Source: Hedera helix (lineage: Eukaryota; Streptophyta; Magnoliopsida; Apiales; Araliaceae). From it: DNA of 64,000 nt. Each line of letters begins with the position of its first letter. Position 1 is the stretch's first letter. This document shows, piece after piece, positions 35,769-47,299 of the stretch. The translations under genes and the position numbers were made by a program. The notes below the pieces were generated by a model that made no database searches, was not told the origin of the DNA, and was given only the letters and a program-made list of their open reading frames with translations. The DNA is taken from positions 592,501-656,500 of the forward strand of contig OX359287.1 of NCBI GenBank assembly GCA_947179155.2, read 5' to 3'.

Positions 35769-36267
35769 TTGACGCTAGAAGGAGGATCATGTTGATATTT
35801 GATTCCAAAATCACCAGTTTGTTTCAGAGATTGTTATTATAGTGAATAAAGGATATACGAACAAGGACCAGGAAGGATCTTTTACAAAGATGATAACACG
35901 TCATATCTAGGGGTCGATAAAGGACAGACTCGGTGCTAATCAGCTGAGATCTAACCTTGTTATGACTCAATTAGCACATGTTTGACGGCGGCTATTTACA
36001 CCACCAATTACATTGGATCAGGACTTGCGCAAGAGGAGGTCGGATTTATAATCCCCTGTTCGAGAGGAACATAATAAGGGATCAAGCCAACTTGATGGGC
36101 GTGAACGGATAAGGATGCGGAAAATTAAAGAAGCAAAGGTAGCCTGGTCGAGTATGTTAGTACTAAGGTGATATAAGGCAGCCCGATTCCCCAAACTGGT
36201 GATAACATGAAGAAATAAGGTAGCCCCGCTCACCTAGTTGGTATTATCGGAGATGAACCAGATCTCT

Positions 36268-39122
36268 TATAATGACATGGAATTTATCAATATTGTAAAT
36301 ATTATTAATAATTAATGAAATTAAAATTTTTGAAGTATGACAAGTGTTTTGAGACAAACGAGTTATGTATTATTTGATTATGGAATAAAATTCAAGCCTA
36401 ATGAAATAAGTTTGGATAAAAAATGACTTGAATTAGATAAGAAATAAGCAAATTATGAATTTATTGGAATTAAAATGTCTAGGATTTTTGACAAATGTCC
36501 AAAATGCCCTTGATAACTTGAGAAATGACTATGTATCCTAGGATGGTTTAAAAACAATTATGTCCTTATTTGGTAATGTGAAATGTCATGAATAATCTTA
36601 TCCATGCATGGTTTAGCTTAACTAGGAATGGTTATATGTTGAAAATATACATACAAATTATGTATGTATATATTTAGTAAGAATAAGCTAAGCATCACTT
36701 AGTTCATTTCATATTATCATCCAAAGTTGCTAAGTAAAGAGTTCACAAGAGAGGAAGAGAGAAAACGCTAGGGTTTGATCAAATAGCTTGAGAGATTCCT
36801 AGAAAAGTTAGCAAGAGGCTTGAAACTACCATCAAAGTGGATCATCCATCCTTAAAAAGCTTCCTAGCAAAAAGGAAAAGAGAATAAAGAAGGTATAAGA
36901 GTGTTCTTGCTTTAAAACTTACTATTTAAGTGTTTAAATGCAAGAATATGATTAGTCATGCATGTATCTAGAGATATAAGTGTTGATTATATGAGTTATG
37001 TGCTATTTGTATGGTTTATGAAGAAACCATAAGTGCTAAAGTGTATTACAAAGGTGGTGAGATATTCATGCATGTATTCATGACTAGGAAACATGATTTA
37101 AGGATGATCATGTGTTATATGTTGAAAGATGTGATGAAAACTTAGATTAAAAAGTTGATCATGTTAGGAGCATGTAAAATTTCTTGTTAGATAGCACCAT
37201 ATGTTCACTATTGGATGAAAAGTATGACTTGTGTAAGGAAATTACAAAATTAGGCTATAATTTATATGTAGACCAAATCATAATCTGTAAAGTACTTTGG
37301 AAGGTGCATGTAGAAGTTGTATGAGCATTTAAGTTGCTAAATAAGCATGTGTTAACGTATATGAGGTATATAGTTCAAGAACTCAAAGAGGGTTCAAGTG
37401 TAAAGTATTGTAAGTTAGCAAAAATCCCACAAAAAGGTGACTTTTAACCATTTTGTGTAATTAAAGGTTAAATTAAGTGAAATAGCTAAGTTTTATGTAA
37501 ATACACATATTAGTGTCATTTTGAAAGTCATTTGGTACTTATGGCAATAAATGAGAATTTTAAATGTTTAAAAATGTTCGCTGGCACCTAAAATAAAATT
37601 ATGAAAAAATTGAAACATTTGAAAACTTATAATGTTTTTGAAGGCCCGTGCAAGTCATATATATGTTATATGTGTTAAATCATGTGTTGGAATCAAATTT
37701 TGTAAAAAGGGGCTAAAAATAACATGAAAATTGGAAAGAAATTTTTTTCAAAATCTGCAGGACCTCGTAGGGGCGAAGTGTTTTGAACTAAACACTGTGT
37801 CGGGGCACAGTGCAACTGCAAGGACTTCGTCGATGGTGAGACCAGAGCGCGTCGGGGTGAGGTGTGGCCGAGAAGATTTTGCGCCCAGCGAGATGTCTAG
37901 TACAAAACATCTCACAGGGGCGAGATGTATTGTTTTTGGGAAAAAAATTATTTTTAAACCGAAATGTGTATTGTAAGCCATAAATTGACAAAAATGATCA
38001 ATGTGATAGGTATTAAGATATGCATGAACAATGTGTTATGTGTTAAGGGTTATGTAAAGGTAAATGGTAGCTTGTATGGTAAGGTATAACATGCATATGT
38101 ATATAACTAATTCATGAACCAATATTATGGTTATGTGGGATATAATCGGGATAAGATATTACCAGTAGAGGTAAACGAGGACAAAGGCAAGTGTTCTATT
38201 CGAACTCTCATTTATAGTTCTTTGAACAATGTTAAATGTTATGTATACTTATGAATCATTTTGAAGTTCATTCATCATCAAACTATTATTAAGAAAGGTC
38301 GATGTCAATCTTGATTCGGCTAGACATATATGATAATTCATGATGAACTCAGATATTCATTGTTATGTTCTCCAATCCATATTGTTGTGGTGCGGAAGTT
38401 ATGAAATGCTGTAACAGAACAACCGTGATAAAAAGGGGAATAAAGGAAAAAGAAAATGTAAATTTTATGGCGTGGTTACATCGCTAGATGTTTATGTTGT
38501 GCACAATGTAAAGGTACGATAGACTGATCACTTAGAGTACACATCTAAAAGAAAATACAGTCTTATGACTGACCTGGACAGTATCAGTCTTTGTGATCGG
38601 TATTGTTCTTAACGAGTTCTTGGTCTTGTAACCATATAGCAAGTAAAGTTTCATGTCTTCAAGTTAGTCATGCAAAGTTTCATGTTATATTTTTATGTTC
38701 ATTCATAGAACTGTTAATGATTCAGCTTCATTGTAAAAGATTCTCTTTCATTATTTTAAAAATATCATGTCATTATGTGTTTATATACTTGCTGAGCTAC
38801 TTTATGCTCACCCTTGCTTTAACATGATATTTCAGCTACACCCGAACAAGCAGAGGGGCCAGGAACGGATAAGGGAAAGGGAAAGGCTAGCAAGCAGTGA
38901 TTGTATAGTTATAGGACTACTTTGTATGTAAATATTATATTTTTGTAATATGACAAATTATAAATGTTTTGTAATGTATAAAGGTGTTTGGAACCTGGGC
39001 TAGTTATGTATTAATATATATTAAGTTTTATTATTCAGAATGAATGGTTGGGATTGAATGGCAGAGTAATATCGTGAGTACTGAATCTGTGGTTCAAGGG
39101 ACATGGATTTGAGGGCATCACA
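36268..39122 (+). mobile_element. S1: large solo LTR inserted in the Tat leader
   Basis: It starts TATAATGACATGG (apparently a mutated TGTAATGAC start) and ends GAGGGCATCACA. The flanks tctct and tctcc agree at four of five bases. Near its 3' end is ACTTGCTGAGCTAC followed by TTATGCTCACCCTTG, shared in diverged form with S2. A GC-rich patch lies at 37760-37930. There is no coding region, and the open frames there are chance. Confidence 0.65.
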
Positions 39123-40312
39123 TCTCCAATTGACTGGCAGAATCAAGAAGGTATAAGGATGGAGTCGGTTCGGGAAGAGTAAAGGGAGGTTACACAGGCG
39201 CCTATTCCCGAACCCATCTTACAAAGGATAGCAGAACTGGAGAAAAGGGTAGTGGCAACTGAGGTAAACCCATAACCATTGGATCCGAAGTCTTCTTTCT
39301 CTCTAACTATTAACCAAGTAAGGGAAGATTTGGCAAAGAAGTTGCCCCCATTGGAGACTTATGACAGCATGCGAGATCCGTATAACCATATTCACTCTTA
39401 CGAGCAGTTAATGAGGTATTATAATCACTCTAATGCGGGTATATCTCAGATCTTTATCACAACTTTGAAGAAGGGAGCAAAACAATAGATGATGTCTTTA
39501 CCTCTAAACTGCATCAATTCTTGGAAGAAGTTGTGCGATAAGTTTTACAAGCATTTCGAAAGTAATAAAAGGATAGGGAAACTTACAGCTTCCTTGATGC
39601 AGATCAAGCAAAGCCTGGATAATCATTGAGTCAATATATACAGAGGTTCAGAAATGCAGTGGGAACAATTATTGACCTCAACATAACCCAAGCTCTTGGG
39701 TTCTTTACAACAGGGTTGGACATAGGATGATCTAAGAAGCTAATGAAGGACATTATGTTCAACCTTTCGAAAGATCTGTCTGATGCATATGAAAGAATGG
39801 AAAAGTTTATTGTAATTGACGAGGTAATGACGAGCCTGCAATAAGGCAATATGAGGAATGACCGACCTAACAATAATAAACTAGAGACAAAATGGGGAAT
39901 GTATGGGATCGAATCGAACCATAAGGAGGACAACAACCTACCCATAAACAGACCATCCTTTCAACCTCGACTGAAAAATAAGGTTTATACCTCGCTAAAC
40001 ACAGATCGAGTGAAGATACTTGAAGCAATCAGGAGTTCATCTGGGCCAAAGCCATCAGGCCCTCATTAGTTGAAGAAGAACTTATATTGTCAATATCATC
40101 GGGTTGCAATATATCCAACAGAGACTTGTATTGGGTTAAAAGATATGATCGAAAAGAAGGTGCAGAGTGGGTAGGGAGTTGATCCACTAAATAGCTAGTT
40201 ACGAGGTACCAGTACAAAACCCACCACTAGTTAGGGATCGGGAAGCTGAGTAGGAGGTACAACCTCGTCGGGTTATTGATGTCATAATAGAAGGAACACT
40301 TAATAAGCAATA
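39123..40312 (+). pseudogene. Tat-like gag remnant
   Basis: From 39279 the frame MDPKSSFSLTINQVRED leads into KKLPPLETYDSMRDPYNHI and ITTLKKGAKQ, the gag N-terminal block of Tat elements (normally followed by W). The frame then breaks repeatedly. Basic and polar stretches continue to about 40300 (RNNNKLETKWGM-like). Stops show it is dead. Confidence 0.75.
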
Positions 40313-41405
40313 TGTAATATCCCAGATATTTTCAAGATTTTAAATAATATCTTAATTGATTTTATTAAAGGTTAAGGTTTAAAACCTAGAATTTGAGAAG
40401 TAAGATGTGTAGAAAATGGGTGAACATTTTTTTTAACATAATTTATTTATTAGAAATTAAATGTAGGAATATTTTAATGATGCATGTAGAGAATTTATTA
40501 AGGAAATAAATTCAATTGAGAAGTGAAGGTAATTATATTAATACATATATACCTACAGTGTGATGGTTAACCAAATAAGAGGATGAGTACGTTAATACTC
40601 AATTAAGCTAATAAATTAATTAGTTTAAATATGAAGTAAGAAGAAAAATGATGTAATATAATTAATTGAGTTAATTATAAGAGTCATGAATTAAAGTTGT
40701 AATTAATAAGTAGAGAAGTTAGAATATTGCTTAGAATGACAATATTAAGAAGTTAATTAATTAAATAATTAACTTAATTATTAAGTTGTTATATAAAGTA
40801 CATTAATGGATTTAAAACAAGCTCAATATGAGAATATTTGCTTGAAGGTGGGTAATTAAATCATAAACCCAAGTGTTATGTTGATTAATAGCCCAAGAGA
40901 TAATTAATATAAGTCCAATTAAATTAATTACCTAGCCCAAGTTATAAAGATGTGTGAGTTGTGTTGGATAGCCCAAATAATTAAATAAGGGAGCCCAATG
41001 CAAAATAAACTAGTAGCCCAAATATTGAGTCCAAATTTAAAAGTCAAATGTTGGTCAATATGTTGGGAGAATAAATTCAAGTATTGTTAAGTGTTGAGAA
41101 TTAACTAATGTAGGGTTAATTGAATAACCCTAGTTAGTAGACAAGAGAGAGTATTAACCAAACATTGGTTAATTGCTAGGTGAATGAATGTGATGATGAG
41201 AATTAACTATGGATGAGTTAATTGAGTAACCCTAGGTAGTAAATAAATTAAAGATTTAACTATGCATGGGTTAGTTGTAGGAAGAATATTATAGATACAA
41301 TTATGTATGTATATAATTCACCAAGGTAGAATTGGTAGGTAACCATGGGTTGCATGTTGTAGAGAATTAACCATACATTGATTATTGGTTAGTAGAAATT
41401 GCAAG

Positions 41406-41443
<38 letters not shown>

Positions 41444-42999
41444 CAAATAAAGGAGAAATGGTGGAGTGTTTACCAAACATGTGGTTCCACTTGGAGATTG
41501 GGTAAAAATGTATGTTGCTTGTATTTAATTTAAATTGGTCAATTCAAGCTATGATGTAATTTAAATAAAAGGTTATTGGTGAATATGTAGAGATATATAT
41601 GTTGTAAGTATATAAATTGGTAGAGAGTTAACCAATGTTAGTTAAATGAATTAACCAATGGGTGGTTCACCATCCCTAGTCAATAAAAATGATCAATTCT
41701 TATGAATTTATGTTGTAGAGAACTAACCATTGTTGGGTTACTTATTAACCCTAAGTGGTAATAAAAATAAAATCTTAACCAATGTTAGATATATATATAT
41801 ATATACTTGATTGTAGAGAATTAACCCTACTTAGGTTATTTGGTGGAAGATGTGTATGTTTAATTGATGAGTTTAGACTATGGTTGGGTGAGTGAACCAA
41901 CCTAGGTCATTTTAATGTAGAGAGTTAACCACATTGTGGTTAGTTACTGTGAGATATATAAATATGTATATATAAATAAGATGAGCCTTAACTAAGGTTG
42001 AATATTGTGTGACCAAGGTTAAATGTTGGTGAGTTTGGTGATTGAGTGTTATATACTCAATTGGTTACTTGTTTTGCTAGCTTGGAAAATTTGCAAGTAA
42101 CATGTCACACCATGGTCAATCAAGCTAGTCATTCTAAATGGTCATTCATGCAATAGTAAGCTCAATTAAGCCTTAATTTCACCAACATTGGTGAATTAGA
42201 AAAGTTAATGAGGTATTAGTGGAGGGCTATAAATAAGACATCCCACACTTGTACCAAGTTTGTTAGTTCATTTGCTAGAGAATTCTAGAGAGAAAAAAGA
42301 GAGAGCTCTTTGGGAGGAATGTAAGCAAACTTTTGTGAGTTGAAGATCCACCAAGGAAAGGTGCTAGAGAATAATCAAGGAGGAGTCCTTAACAAGATCA
42401 TATCAAGAAGAAGAAGAACATCAATGTCCAAGAGGTTCAAAAGTGTTCTATCTCTTCCTTAGTTCATTTTTATAGTCTATATAAGTTTTAATCGGTTAAA
42501 ATATATTTTTAACCGATCAAAAGTTATTTTAATGATCTAGACGTCTATATCTATGATATATAGGTAGATTCATGATTTAGTATGTTTAAATCAAGTGTCG
42601 GTATGTGTGATACGCAAATAAATGGAAGAAAATTCCATATTGTGTTACCGGTAAAACCCTAAGTGGTTCGATCTTAAAATTTATTGTCAAACGTTTTCAA
42701 AAATGCGATCAAACCATGAAATGTTGTAAGACAAGAGGTTAGGAAGATAACAACACTAAGTTGGTGTCATTTTGATGAATAGATTTCATTTTATTCAAGT
42801 TTAAACCTTTAAAACCAAGGATTTGTGATTTTAGTTTTCACTTTGTCCTTGTGAGCCATTTTTAGTCCAGTTCCGTTCGGAATTTGGATTTGTGATCTAA
42901 AGAGAAATTGTAGATCATGAAATTATAATGAATTTAGACTCAAGAATCACCTCAAAATGTTTCTGTATGACAAAGTTATGACCAGACTACTGAAAGAGG

Positions 43000-43110
43000 T
43001 TCCGGCAGCCAAGTCCCGGCGTCTAGACGCCCAAAATACGCCCATATTCTGCCCATGGGCGTAGATACGCCCCAAAAAGGCCTTGGGCCGGCATAGATAC
43101 GCCCATGCTT
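43000..43110. repeat. GC-rich island with TACGCCC repeats and palindromes in S2
   Basis: TACGCCC occurs several times. GCCCATGGGC (43051-43060) is a perfect palindrome and overlaps GGGCGTA-GA-TACGCCC (43057-43072), a second perfect stem. The island stands out sharply from the AT-rich flanks. Confidence 0.8.
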
Positions 43111-43149
43111 GGAGAAAAATAAAATAAAATAATTTTATTATTATTTTAA

Positions 43150-43463
43150 CCAATAAATGTATTTTTAATTATAAATAATGGATTTAATAATTAAAAGAGG
43201 ATAAATATTATTAAAAGTATAATAATATAATTAAATTAATGAAATATTATTATTAATATAATAATATTAGAAAATTAATAAAATATTATTAAATAAGTAA
43301 TAATATTAGTAAATAAATAAAATATTATTAAATGATCAATAATATTAGTATATGATTAAAAAGTTATTAAATGATGAATAACATTAATAAGTGATTAAAA
43401 TATTATTAAATGATTAATAATATTAGTAAGAGATTAAAATATTATTAAATGATTAATAATATT
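43150..43463. repeat. 39-bp hairpin-forming tandem array, left part
   Basis: Imperfect copies of an AT-only unit in which AATATTATTA and TAATAATATT form a 10-base stem. The array is interrupted by S3 and resumes at 45749. Confidence 0.85.
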
Positions 43464-43708
43464 TGTAGACACCCAATTTTTGCACTTCTCTACTAACCCT
43501 GGCAGGAGGGTAAAATCGTCATTCGACCTGACACGCGAAAAGGGAGGTGGACCCCAACACGAAGCCACCCCAACGATTTACGGTCAAAGCCGCCACAACG
43601 GACAACGAGCATCCGATCACTTGAGGCAAGGCAAACCGTCGATCCCGAAACACCTGAGCTGACCACCAAGGACGACTAATGGCCACTCCGCTTACGATGT
43701 TCGGGGGT

Positions 43709-43783
43709 CTCGCTCCCCGGTGAGCGAGCGGCTGCCCAGCTCGCCGGTGAGCTGGCGGGGGTGGAAAGGGGGCAGCGCCCCCT
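43709..43783. repeat. Three consecutive stem-loops in S3
   Basis: Stem 1: CTCGCTC / GAGCGAG, loop CCCGGT (43709-43728). Stem 2: CAGCTC / GAGCTG, loop GCCGGT (43737-43754). Stem 3: AGGGGGC / GCCCCCT around AGC (43767-43783). The first two share the loop core CCGGT. Confidence 0.85.
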
Positions 43784-43967
43784 GAAAGCCAGGCACAATT
43801 ATTAAATTCTATATCAAGTCGCAGCCCTCCGAACTAGCCTCCCAGAACAATGTGGCACGTTTCCCAGGGATTTCCGGATTGTAAAAATACAGCCTTCCAA
43901 AATAATACCGCAGAAATCGGCGAATTAAGACCGCGTGACACGGAAATTGAGAAAAGCAAGCCAGACA

Positions 43968-44089
43968 GCCGCGGATGCATCTGCGGCCAAACGATTTTCG
44001 AGGTTTCGCACGGCTCGAGGAGACGGCACACGGCAGCCGAGGAAGCGGCGCAGGCGGCTTGCCGCCCAGCCGCAGATGGATCTGCGGCT
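43968..44089. repeat. Paired CCGCAGAT palindromes in S3
   Basis: GCCGCGGATGCATCTGCGGC (43968-43987) and a second copy with arms AGCCGCAGAT and ATCTGCGGCT around GG (44068-44089). GGCGGC-TT-GCCGCC lies just before the second (44053-44066). Confidence 0.85.
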
Positions 44090-45748
44090 GCCTGGAAATG
44101 GCTATAGATCGCCATTTCCACCCGAGAGCTGAAGAAGAGAGAAAAAGTTAGAATTTTAGAGAGAGAAAATCGCGAGGAAGAAGAAGAAGGGGCTCGGGTT
44201 GGAGAAAATTTAAGGGAAATCTCACTTTCTTTTGCTAGATAGTTGTATATTCTTGTGGGTTTGATCAATCTTGGAATATAAAGCTTGTTCCGGTGTATTG
44301 CAAGGTGAAAATGGGTGTTTGTTTTGAATTTTTCTTGTTTATATAAATGTGATAATATTGTGTTTTGGGTTTGTGTAGTATAGTTGTTGTTGTAATGGTG
44401 ATGATCCGTGGATTAGGGGTCGTTTAGCGAGGGTTCCATCGGAACGTAACTCCTCCTAACGCCCCGATGACATCCGTACGGTGATTTTTCGCTCGTTGTG
44501 GTAATGAGTAAGGCGTAGTTTTGATTTGGGTGATATTTGGGTTATGTAGTGCGATATCGAGGTTTAATATTGTTAGATTTGGTTTATTATTGGTTATGTA
44601 GCTATTTGGATGATTGTGAGCCTAGGGAGGAGATCCTAGTGGTCGAATCCCGATGATGGACGTTTTGGGTATATGTAATCGTGATATAGGGTCCACGTAT
44701 GTGTATTTTGTAATATCGGGCCTTAAAACGACACAAAGTCGTGTTCGGGTTAAGGCCCCGTGATAATAATAAAATATGTGATTGTGGGTGTTTGGGGTTG
44801 TCTGGATGGCTCACATGCCCATGGATAGCCCCGACACGTTTTGGGATGTTTGTTTTAATTTACGACACAAAAAAATGGTTTTCCAAATAAGGCAAAAAAT
44901 AAAGATCTTCTAAAAAGAATCAAACTAGGATGCTAAATCCACGAGGCTTAAAATTGAGAGTTTTTTGGCAGACTTTAATCCATAATTGATGAAAAGGCTT
45001 TAATTGGTTTTAAAATGTTACAAAAAAATGATTTCGTAAAATAAATGAACGTTTTAATTAAACTTTGTGCATAGGGTTAAAGAGTTCTAGAAGTTGCCTT
45101 CATTGTATTTATATTAACTGTTAAAAGGCAATGTATAGTCTCGATTCCTATTTGACAAAAGTTTAAAATTGTTTGTTTTCTAAAATGACATCTAATAAAA
45201 AACCCTCATCGGTTCGAAATTAAAATCAATCTTTATTTTAAAACGAAGCCTCGTCATTTGGGTCAAAAGACGTTAAAACGCTTTCCAGATAAAGCACATT
45301 TGCCATACAAAATCCAAACAAAATTCACCACAAGCATTCACCTAGGCACACACGCACACACACGCAACTCACACATTTTAGGATTTAAAAGGATAGGAAA
45401 ACATCGAGATTGCGGTAACCGTGTTTCACGGAAGTCGGGGGGTGCCTAACACCTTCCCCTCGCTTAAGCAAGCCCCCGAACTCTATGAATCTCGGTTTGC
45501 GGACCAATTAATTCGGAGTCACATATGAGCCAGCGATTACGAAAACAAAATTCGGATGAGTTGGTACATCCATTTCAAATATACCAACTGGCGACTCTGG
45601 TCAATTGGCTCATAAAAATTCGACATTTCAAAACCCCGTCGACACTAAGCCGACCCTTTTCAAAATCACATTTAAATCAAAAGGCTAAAATTGGAAAGAG
45701 ACATTTTAATAATAAAAAACGAGACGGACGAAAATCCCGGCGTCGACA

Positions 45749-46142
45749 ATATTAATAAAAGAATAAAATTTTATTAAATGATTAATAATATTAATAAGTG
45801 ATTAAAATATTATTAAATGATTAATAATATTAGTAAGAGATTAAAATATTATTAAATTATTAATAATATTAATAAGAGAATAAAATATTATTAAATGTTT
45901 AATAATATTAATATGTGATTAAAATATTATTAAATGGTTAATAATATTAATAAGGGATTAAATATTATTAAATGGTTAATAATATTAATAAGTGATTAAA
46001 ATATTATTAGATTTTTAATAATATTAATAAGTGATTAAAATATTATTTAATGATTAATAATATTTGTAATAGATTAAAATATTATTAAATGGATAATAAT
46101 ATTAATAAGTGATTAAAATATTATTAAATGGTTAATAATATT
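45749..46142. repeat. 39-bp hairpin-forming tandem array, right part
   Basis: About ten more units, with GATT, GTTT or GGTT variants in the loop and AAGTG/AAGAG/AAGGG variants between stems. It is contiguous with 43150-43463 before S3 inserted. Confidence 0.85.
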
Positions 46143-47299
46143 TGAATGTAGTTGTATACTTGTATATTATCAAAGGTAGATGATATATTGAGGTATTTGG
46201 TACATTATTAAATGTCTGAATCATTAAGTTATGTAAAAGAAGAATGTTTAATTAAATTAAACCGATGTAAATAGTCAATTTGTGACTAAATTTTAGACAA
46301 CTTATTAAAAGTAAGTCGTACGAAGAACGTGTAGTGAATTATAAGTTAGATGAGCATACCCGACATGTCCAACTGAGGTTGAACTAGGGTTTTGTCCGGA
46401 ACTTAAGGGTTCATTTGTCGGACATCTTAAGAGTTAATAATTTAAAGTTAGAATCTTATGTAAAGGCTAAGTAATAGTCATTGCATCTAATAATTATGTC
46501 AATTTCCTATATAAATTGTAGGTTGAACGAAAGACGCAAATAAGCATAACTGGTAGAAGCGAACTAGACAAGTTTTTCAGATATTGTTGTTATGTATATA
46601 ACTGTTGTGTGTGCACTTGAAGTATGTGAGAATTTGAATTAAATGTGCTTTTTGTGAAACCATATGAGATTTGTTGATTCTATATGATAGAAAGCCTGAA
46701 TTAATTGAATAAGTTGAACTGTATGTCATGTATTCATTTCAATGCATGATCAGTATGTTGCATGAATAAATGCAAAGCATGAGAAGCATGATGCATTCAT
46801 ATAATGTAATGCATGAAGCATGAGAAACATGTATAAACATGAACTATGTGTTATGTGCTATCTGTTAGACTTGCTGAGCCGTCGTGCTCACTCTTGCCTA
46901 ACCAACATTTTCAGATAGTGCAAATTATTTGAAGTTCTCGATAAAGATCAAAGAACAGGAAATCATATTACTTTCACTGAAGATCTAAATATTTGTTGTA
47001 GATATCGGTCCGAATTGGACAGGTAAATGATTGTGTAGTATAATTCTTAGTTGGTATATTATATGAGTGTTAAATACTCAATTTGATTGTAATAGAATGT
47101 CGTATCATGTATGATATTGAGACATATTAGGAATGTATAAAGATTTCGATTCTGGAATAGAAAGAGATGTTGTAAAATTATAAATAAATGGCTATTTATC
47201 AATTATAATATTGTTGTAATTCATGAACAATAACGAAAAGGTTGTACTCGTGTTGAACCGGATCTGAGGTTTAAGGAACTCGGATTTGGGGTCGTCACA

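Larger units (their letters stand above)
43464..45748 (+). mobile_element. S3: solo LTR nested inside S2
   Basis: 2285 bp, TGTAGACACCC to CCGGCGTCGACA, flanked by a perfect duplication atatt (43459-43463 and 45749-45753) taken from the tandem array. It has much higher GC in its first 700 bases than anything around it. The 3' part carries GTGCCTAACACCTTCCCCT and GGCGACTCTGGTCAATTGGC, typical of Tat/Ogre-type LTR ends. Frames at 43480-44268 on both strands are side effects of GC content, and no protein family is recognisable. Confidence 0.85.
40313..47299 (+). mobile_element. S2: very large solo LTR with a perfect target-site duplication, containing S3
   Basis: It starts TGTAATATCCCAGAT and ends GGGTCGTCACA, flanked by caata at 40308-40312 and 47300-47304. 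Without the nested S3 it is about 4.7 kb, within the range of giant LTRs of Ogre/Retand-type elements. It contains many AT-rich short repeats (for example GAGTTAACC / GAATTAACC spaced through 41090-42000), a GC-rich palindrome island near 43000-43110, and the 39-bp array. There is no gag or pol. Confidence 0.85.

Noticed and set aside
43480..44268. Several open frames on both strands in S3
   Set aside because: High GC removes stops by chance; the frames overlap each other and lie within an LTR.
43150..46142. CRISPR-like repeat array
   Set aside because: Units are directly adjacent with no unique spacers, AT-only, and in a plant retroelement.
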